A DNA stretch of 64,000 nt from Thelonectria olida. Lineage: Eukaryota > Ascomycota > Sordariomycetes > Hypocreales > Nectriaceae. The stretch lies in assembly GCA_020736575.1 (NCBI GenBank), contig JAGPYM010000004.1, positions 868,001 through 932,000 on the forward strand, read 5' to 3'. A program made the translations under genes and the position numbers. Below, piece by piece: positions 57,404-64,000 of this stretch. A model generated the notes under the pieces. The model was not told the origin of the DNA and did not search any database. It saw nothing but the letters and a program-made list of their open reading frames with translations. Every line of letters starts with the position of its first letter. The stretch's first letter is position 1.

Positions 57404-58008
57404 CCGTTTTCCTCTTCTCCATACAACCAGAGGAGCCTCCACACACCGCAAGCGTGGAGCAAAACCGGGGTGCTGTCCTCTGTCGTGGGGTTTTCTCCAA
57501 ATCCCGTCAGCAGCAGAGGTACGAACCCCGAGAGCGCTCCGGCCGCCATCATCACCTTTGTGGGCTCGCTGTGTGGTGTACGGGTGTTTTTTTGTGGAGG
57601 GGGAGAGTTGCCGTTGCCTTCACTCTCTCGTCCGTCTCTCCAGACGACTTCAAGGCCGGGCAGACGGATCTGGCCGGTCCCCAGCCGGAGGTTCGGTAGT
57701 TGAAGGCAGAGGCTTTACCTGGTGAAGCAAAGACTTGCGTCGATGGTTGCTTAGTTGAAGGAGCGAAGATGCGATGCCGCACGTCATTCGCTGTCGCTAC
57801 CACACTTTGCTCTCGAGGGTGTGCACCAGGCATGTCATGTCATCCCTCCGGCCCCAAGCAACCGGGTTGTCTAGCGAAAACTTATCACCCGTTGCTTTCT
57901 CCAAATTGTCCCTGCAGGCGCGGCGCAAGATCCCTTTGCAGATCGACTCATTCACGGCCTGGTCTAAGCTTTTGCTGTCTTGGAGTAGGGTTGAGGCTCT
58001 GACGCTCT

Positions 58009-58038
58009 GTTCCCATAGTGTTCCCATAGTGTTCCCAT
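58009..58038. repeat. 11-bp tandem repeat
   Basis: Unit GTTCCCATAGT occurs at 58009-58019 and 58020-58030, with a truncated third copy to 58038. Intergenic. Confidence 0.9.
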
Positions 58039-58590
58039 GACCAACTAACTAACTCCGCATCGTCCGTCCTCCGTGAGGTAACTGGGCAATGTCTGTCTGA
58101 CCTTCGTGAACAAGACAGACCCACAGCCATCTCAGTCAGATTATCGCAATCACATGCAAATGTAGTGAGTGAGTAGACGCACATGTCCATGATACCATCG
58201 TTCGAGGACCCTCTATAATTTCATCTACGAATACACCGTCCTCTAAATCTACTCACAGACACCCTCTCCCACCAGCAATGACAGGGAACTAAATCATGTA
58301 CACGTGGTCCAGAAACCAGCCTGGCTCCCTAAGCTTCTCCATGACGCTCCCCAACCTCCTCTAACATAATATACTGGCTATACAACTGGCTATAGACCAA
58401 TCCAAGTCTTTGAACACGAACCTCTGATTCCAAGACGCCCCTCTCCAGCATCCACAGCGGGTATTCCAAATGTCCTGTAATTATATCCAAAAACGCAACA
58501 GTCCTCGACGCGTCGGGCTCGAACCATGCTTCATGTCCAGCTCAGCCCTCCTCTTCCCCATGATCAACAAAATAAGCGCCTCGTCGCCCT

Positions 58591-60345
58591 CTAAATAGCC
58601 TTGGCCGCTGCCAGTGACGTTGGTGTCGGTGCTTGCGTTGATCCATTGCCTCGCCTGTTGCACCAACAGCTTGTGTCTCCTTCTCTTTCCACCTGAACGA
58701 CAATGTCCATACCCTCTTTCAATAGATACTCGCGCACTCGATCTCGGACATCCTCCAGGGCTGCTCCACGAGCAGCCACCACGTGCACCACGCCAAGAAG
58801 CTTACCCCCAGTAGCACTTGCACTATGGTCGTCTCTCCAGAACTTGGGAGTCGCATAACCCACTACTCCCCGCTGGTTGAGGATTCCACCTAAGGAGTTT
58901 CGCAAGTTATACTCAGTGTCTTCGGGAATGCTTAGAAGAAGGCGCTTGGCAGACGAGATCACCAAAGGCTTGGACGAGAGGAAGATGAGAACAGCAATGA
59001 GGCAGGATGCCAAAGGGTCCCATCCAGCCCATCCCCAGAAGCTAGTGAGAACCGTCGATACTATGACGGATACACTGCCAAGCATGTCGGCCAAGATATG
59101 CAGGTAGATTCCGTGCATGTTTTCGTTATCGTGTCCGTGGCTGTGTCCGCCGCACCCGCCGTGAGAGTGGCCGTGATCATGGTCATGGTCGTGACCATGA
59201 GAATGCGAATGTCCGTGGTCATGCCCATGATCGTGTCCACCATGGTGGTGATGCCCAAACGCCATCATGCCAACTAAATTGACAAGTAAACCAAGTGTGC
59301 TGACAACAAAGAGCTCGCCAAGACGTTTCGTCTGCGTTCCCTCCCATAACCGTTCGAAAGCCTCGAAGGCGATCTCCACACTAAGCAACCTAGCTGCAGG
59401 TCAGCACTTTGTCTTTATTCTAGGCCCAAGCCACTTACATGAGGAGAATTCCATTGGCAAAGCCACTCAACGTCTCAATCTTGCCGAACCCGTACGGGAA
59501 CCGTTGGCTCCGCGGCCATTTGCTCAAAACGGCCGCTAACAGCCCGACCATTAATGCAACACAGTCAAAGAACATATGAATGCTATCACTGAGAAGGCCA
59601 AGAGAGTCTGTAACATAGCCATAGAAAGCTTGGACAGTCATGAAAGAGAAATTCAGTCTGCAAAACATTGACGAGTCAGTATTGAGATTAGATGAGGGAC
59701 GGCCTGAACTTACGCCATAAAATAGAAGATACGCCTGGAATCCTTCTCGATCATGATCGCATTGATGATGGGGAAGCGGGCGGTATAGGGAAGTAGCATT
59801 CGAGTGAACAGTGACCGTTTGGAACTATTCTCATGTTCGTGGTCATGTGCATGGAAATGGCCATGGTCGTGGCTATGATGGTGGTGATCCTGGTCATGAT
59901 CGTGATGGTGGTCGTGGAAATCGGGAGGAGAATAGGGCGCTGTAGCGGTTTCGGGGCCCGGTGACAGAATGCTCTTGCCTCCAGGCGTCTTCTCTTGTGT
60001 CCAGCCATCAAGCGTGTTGAGCGCAGGCGGGGGTAGCTTCTCTCGAGGGTGCATGGCGGTCGCGTTGGACGTGTGCGAACGTGAGTGACCGCGTGTGCGC
60101 CCACCGTGGAAGTATGGCATTGAACTGGAATGGCCATGTTCGTGATCGTGGTCGTGGTCGTGGTCGTGGCTATGATCGTGACCGTGGCCGTGAGAATCGA
60201 GTTCGGATCGCAAGGGAATGCTGTTGGTAGACATTGTCCTCAAGGCGTTGAGGGATGTTTGCGAATTCGAAGGCGCATGTGCATGTTTGTGGCTCTGGTG
60301 CACATGAGGCAAAGCGGAAGTCGGGAGAGCGTATGAAGACGCCAT
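58591..60345 (-). CDS. msc2: Zinc CDF transporter, Msc2/ZnT5-7 type
   Basis: Cation diffusion facilitator that loads zinc into the ER or early secretory pathway. Exons 60345-59714, 59657-59439 and 59389-58591, 549 residues. The N-terminal ~180 residues are cytosolic and have two His/Asp-rich stretches (about 51-72 and 143-172). The zinc site of span two is SDSIHMFFD (H238, D242); that of span five is HILAD. A third His-rich loop, [16 protein letters not shown] and onward with a CGG, lies between spans four and five. The C-terminal domain ([22 protein letters not shown]) is the usual CDF cytosolic fold. [14 protein letters not shown] is taken as the start. An in-frame ATG at 60465 would add 40 residues, and the final intron acceptor was chosen to avoid an in-frame stop. 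Confidence 0.88.
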
Positions 60346-61622
60346 GTTGAGTGTCGGGTCGTGGTTGAAGGCAGCCACGGCCGCAGGTTGGTCGGGAAAG
60401 CGCAAGTCGGTAGGATTATCGGCGTCGAAGTGGTCGATGCAGCGGGAGAGCAAGAGCCTCCCCACAGGCCAATGGCAACGTCATCAGCCGATACGAACGA
60501 AGACCGAAGATTCCGAGCAGCACGTCCCGCAAGTCTCTTTTCGCGGGCAAAGAGGGATAGTATCAACAAGTCGTGGGACGTTGCACGTCTCTGAATGCCG
60601 AACGATGGAAGAGGGAGTTGAGGTTGGGCGACGGCGGCCAAAGAACAGGAGATGCAGGAGACGCCTGCACGTGGATCTGGGCGACCAACCCTACGCAGGA
60701 AGGAGCGATCGTCGGGGAGAAGGGCACTTGGCACTTTAGATAAGGTCCAGGGGCACCAAGCTCCCAACCTTCAAGCCACATAAAACGGGGCAAACATGAG
60801 GGAATGTGAGACGACAAGATCCAAGATCCGATTGAAACAGGAAGATGGAGTCTTTGTCCCTTTCGTCCTTGACTCGGGGAGGCCTTCTGATTCTTCGTAT
60901 CCCCAGATCTACGGCCGTCGGGCAAATAGCAGAAGCAGCTGGGGTCAAGAAGCCAGTGGTTTTCCCCCCTGCATTGGCCCCTTGCCCGCTAAACTCTAGT
61001 GCTCCTTGATTCAATGTTTTGGTGCGTCACGGTCACACCCCGCGGTCTTGGATGGTGCACGCGCACGCCCGCTATGCTGATCGCGCTGTGAGGGCGATGA
61101 ATTGAGGGAGAGGCTGGACACCCTTCTGTCCTGTGTTCCTGGGAGGATCCCTGGCGCAAGGGGCAACTCAATAATCTTCCAATCTCTCTGGTGGAGGGTC
61201 GAGGTTGGTGGCTGTCATTGATATGGCTGTGTTTCAAGCCTGAGGTGCCCGTGCTTGTCAGAGGTACCTGCGTACTGTTCAATGACTGCCTGTGGCTTGC
61301 TTCATCAAGCTGTGCCACCAGCTTGAAGAAACCTCGTCTCCCATCCGGATTGAACAGAAAGATCTATGCATTAATTACCGGGTTGCATGTCAACCATTTC
61401 CCCAAATTTTACGGGTTTTTTGCCTTGTCATCTCGGTGTCTTTCCTCCCGCATTCGATTATGTCGTAGCGCATCACACGTGTGGAACCTCATGTCCAAGG
61501 CCACCTCATCTTCAATCTACGAATACGTACCTGCGTAACGTGCCCGCGCAACTGCACCAACACGTCGCATTTACGAACAGGTTGTCCAAATCCGCCAAGC
61601 CACTGTTTCAACATCAGCTAAA
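60346..61622. promoter_or_regulatory. Divergent promoter region, MSC2 / ALG1
   Basis: About 1.3 kb between divergently transcribed transporter and mannosyltransferase genes. No clear motif; no supported gene. Short frames on both strands lack domains. Confidence 0.45.
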
Positions 61623-63145
61623 ATGACGCCCGCGTTCATCCTCTCCGTGATCGCGGGCGGACTGAGCTTCATCGCTCTCCTCTACGGTCTCAAGGGCCTA
61701 GCCTGGGCCTTTCGCTCCCTTAGAGCTGCTGTCCCAACCAGATATCAGCCAGCTGAGAACCCCGAAGATGAGCACATCCAGATTCTCGTCGTGGGCGATA
61801 TCGGCCGAAGCCCGCGTATGCAATACCATGCACTGAGCGTTGCGAAGCATGGGAGATATGTCGACATTGTTGGCTACAAGGGTTGGCATCACGTCTACTG
61901 GCCTGAATGACATGTAAAGCTAATGATATAACAGAGACGGCAAGAATTCCCGATCTCATTGGAAACCCGCGAGTTACCATGTATGGTCTCCCGCCTCAGC
62001 CTGAGCTACTTCAGTGGGGGACTCTGCCTTTCTTTCTCAACATTCCCTGCAAAGTCATCTGGCAGTTCTGGGGTTTGTTCTCGACCTTGATGTATTCAGC
62101 TCCTGCAGCCAAATGGATCATCATTCAGGTAAGTCAGCGCTGTCGGACTCCGAGGTCTGAGTGCCAAGCTTAAGAATCCCATTAGAATCCCCCATCTATT
62201 CCTACCTTCCACGTCGTGCTTTTGGTGTCTCTCTTCAGGGGCAGCAAGCTCGTCGTGGACTGGCACAACTATGGATACACCATCATGGCGCAAAACAAAT
62301 GGTACTTTAAGCCTCTTGTGATTTTCTACAAATGGTATGAGACCGGGCTTGGTCGCTTCCTTGGTGATGCAAACCTGTCCGTCACGAATGCCATGGCTCG
62401 CCAACTCAAGCAGCCGCCTTTCAGGGTTAAGGGCCCGGTTTACACACTCCACGACCGGCCAGCGCAAGTATTCCAGCCCGTGGAGTCACCAGAGGCTCGA
62501 CGAGCCTTCTTATCGAGACTACCAGAGACCAAAGCCGATGCCGAACATGTTATGGATGGAAATGTGCGCCTGATCGTCAGTAGCACCTCGTGGACAGCAG
62601 ACGAGGACTTCGGTCTCCTTCTTGATGCTCTGGTATCGTATGCCAGCTCGCCATCAGATGCCGGTGCTCCAATACCCGTTTTGGCCATCATTACCGGAAA
62701 GGGGCCTCAGAAGGAGCATTATCTGGAGCAGATCAAGAAGCTCCGGGTCGAAGGGAAGCTCCCCGGGGTTCGCATCATCACCGCTTGGCTCTCTACTCGC
62801 GATTACGCTTCATTACTCGCTTGCGCCGACCTCGGGATCTCACTACACAAGTCCAGTTCGGGTGTCGACCTCCCCATGAAGGTTGTGGACATGTTTGGCG
62901 CGGGCCTTCCCGTTGTCGCCTACTCGGCCTTTGAGAGTTTCGGCGAGCTCGTCAAGGAGGGACAAAACGGCTGTGGCTTCGAGACATCGACCGAGTTAGC
63001 TTCTGGTCTTCAACGGCTTCTCAGCGTCAGTGGAGAAAGGGAGCTCGCATCCCTAAAGAAGGGCGCGATCCAGGAGGGCGCCTTGCGATGGGACGAGGAA
63101 TGGGATCGGGTGGTAGGGAAAGTAATTGGCTTCGTGGATCAGTAA
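61623..63145 (+). CDS. alg1: Alg1 beta-1,4-mannosyltransferase
   Basis: ER enzyme that adds the first mannose, from GDP-mannose, to chitobiosyl-diphosphodolichol in N-glycan assembly. Exons 61623-61881, 61935-62128 and 62186-63145, 470 residues, close to yeast (449). An N-terminal span ([20 protein letters not shown]) anchors it. [19 protein letters not shown] is the nucleotide-binding start, QNPPSIPTF spans intron 2, and [12 protein letters not shown] follows. The GT-B C-terminal half shows [19 protein letters not shown] and the donor-binding [20 protein letters not shown]. The first intron has a poor donor, GTTGGC, but only it combined with ACAG gives [11 protein letters not shown] in frame. 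Without it the frame stops 31 bases later. Convergent with the E2 gene, 280 bp away. Confidence 0.93.
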
Positions 63146-63425
63146 GTAATTAATCACTGCAACCAAATCAACCGATCCAAACATGCACTGCACCGAACGG
63201 CTTCACCTTTGAGGACCTCGAGAAAAAAAATCATGTCTCAATTTCTCAATGCTTGATAAAGCTGAACCAGAAATCCGCCCAGGACGCCACCCCAACGCTG
63301 ATATGACAATGATATTTTGGGCGCCGATTCAGGAACCAACTCGCTCACCGCATCCGCGCGCATTTTGTCGAAAGGAACATCATCCTAAGAATTGTCCTAT
63401 ATCCGTGTCCAGGAAATCCGACCGC

Positions 63426-64000
63426 TTAGTCCTCTCCCAAGCTGTCCCTCACGCACTTTCGGCACCGTCTTCGAAAGTCCTTGTTCTTGCCCTCGCGCTC
63501 TTCCCGAAACAACCTTGCGGCCTCGACGTTGGCGGCACTCTCGTCGTTCGGATCGTGGAACAGGCTGATGGTGCTGACCAAAATAGTCCCAGGAGTTTGA
63601 ACAGGACTCCAGCGTTCCGAGGCCTTCTCGTAGCCGTACTGGTCCTCCTCAGGAGGGTGGAGAATCGATATACACAATCTGCCGTCGGGGTAGATGTTGG
63701 GGTGGAATGGGATCGGATCTTGGAAGGTGAGCGATGGCGGCATGTGTGGGTAGTCTCTTGGGAAGACGAGATGTGCTCGAAAGTTGCCTCCTGAAGAAGG
63801 GGTTAGTCAGGGTTAGGATTTTGGATGGGCTGGCAACGAACCGCCGTAGTATTTGCAATCGTCGTTGATCATGAGCATCACCTCCCACTCGAAGATATTG
63901 TTGTCGTTGATGAGGCCGACAGAGATGCCGGAATTGTCTTGGCTAGACTGCATCTCTTTGAGCTGTCGCTTGAGCAGCAACGCAGCCGGGGACACGCTCG
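63426..64000 (-). CDS. Ubiquitin-conjugating enzyme E2, Ube2G-type (partial)
   Basis: E2 enzyme cut by the right edge: its 5' end lies outside. Visible exons are 64000-63842 and 63790-63426. The first visible residues are SVSPAALLLKRQLKEMQ, so the true ATG is further right; the GTG near 63995 is not a start. INDNNIFEWEVMLMINDD and FRAHLVFPRDYPHMPP are core E2 blocks. The catalytic Cys is in YPDGRLCISILHPP, followed by the acidic insertion EEDQYGYEKASERWSPVQT typical of Ube2G/Ubc7-like enzymes, which build K48 chains, often in ER-associated degradation. The C-terminus FRRRCRKCVRDSLGED and ALLLKRQL favour the Ube2G1 (fission yeast Ubc15) branch over Ubc7. The intron uses GTTCGT and TCAG. Confidence 0.88.

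Larger units (their letters stand above)
56562..58590. other. Upstream region of the carnitine carrier
   Basis: 2 kb between two minus-strand genes. The first ~350 bases are CT-rich on the coding strand. Three CCGAGG-type motifs and an 11-bp tandem repeat (58009-58038) lie here. The 202-codon frame at 57117-57725 is Arg/Ser/Pro-rich without domains and is not called. Confidence 0.5.

Noticed and set aside
57117..57725. 202-codon plus-strand frame
   Set aside because: Arg/Ser/Pro-rich, overlapped by other equally long frames, no domain; probably promoter DNA.

Overview
The window is nuclear DNA of a filamentous ascomycete. Genes carry several short introns of about 50-90 bp with GT..AG ends and CTAAC/CTAAT-like branch sites, leaders are long and pyrimidine-rich, and intergenic DNA is generous. 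The protein set (Avl9, Srf1-like, Gpi8, Afg1, a TFIIIC delta-type subunit, CVNH and cupredoxin-like secreted proteins, an SH3 protein with one membrane span) points to Pezizomycotina, most likely Sordariomycetes. The order and species cannot be read from the sequence. No rRNA, tRNA, CRISPR array, phage or intact transposon was found, and nothing looks like a biosynthetic cluster.

Layout. Positions 1-8582 hold no supportable gene; the first ~650 bases look like the leader of a gene to the left. Then come AVL9 (+, 8583-10892), the SCF cullin CUL1 (-, 11606-14120), a four-span Srf1-like regulator of phospholipase D (-, 15534-16720), a small membrane-anchored protein (-, 18515-18871), the PP4 phosphatase catalytic subunit (+, 19453-20821), a very acidic nuclear-type protein (-, 21092-22798) and a bZIP factor (-, 23511-24495). 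A sparse stretch holds a RING protein (-, 28000-28737), a cupredoxin-like secreted protein (+, 31056-31730) and the AFG1 ATPase (+, 32863-34586). After 4.2 kb without genes come an SH3 membrane protein (+, 38870-41110), a secreted CVNH-like lectin (+, 42085-42808), a BTB/POZ protein (-, 43138-44432), a TFIIIC subunit (-, 44954-47241) and the GPI transamidase GPI8 (-, 48104-49341). The right part holds a histidine-phosphatase protein (+, 52359-54651), the mitochondrial carnitine carrier (-, 55500-56561), a zinc CDF transporter of Msc2 type (-, 58591-60345), ALG1 (+, 61623-63145) and a Ubc E2 cut by the right edge (-, 63426-64000).

The genes are mostly housekeeping and do not form one pathway, but themes recur. 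Secretion, ER and membrane traffic are represented by Avl9, Srf1, Gpi8, Alg1 and Msc2. Ubiquitin is represented by Cul1, the RING protein, the E2 and perhaps the BTB protein. Mitochondria are represented by Afg1 and the carnitine carrier. All exon joins given were checked to keep the reading frame and total length divisible by three.

The observations most worth checking are a cupredoxin that has lost two of its four copper ligands, a PP4 catalytic subunit with two large insertions and two overlapping tiny uORFs, a strong 14-bp-arm hairpin in an intergenic region (35304-35344), CCTCGG-type fatty-acid-response motifs upstream of the carnitine carrier, minisatellites inside an intron and inside a coding exon, a RING domain lacking one zinc ligand, and a poorly matching splice donor in ALG1. 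No clearly new multi-gene system was seen.
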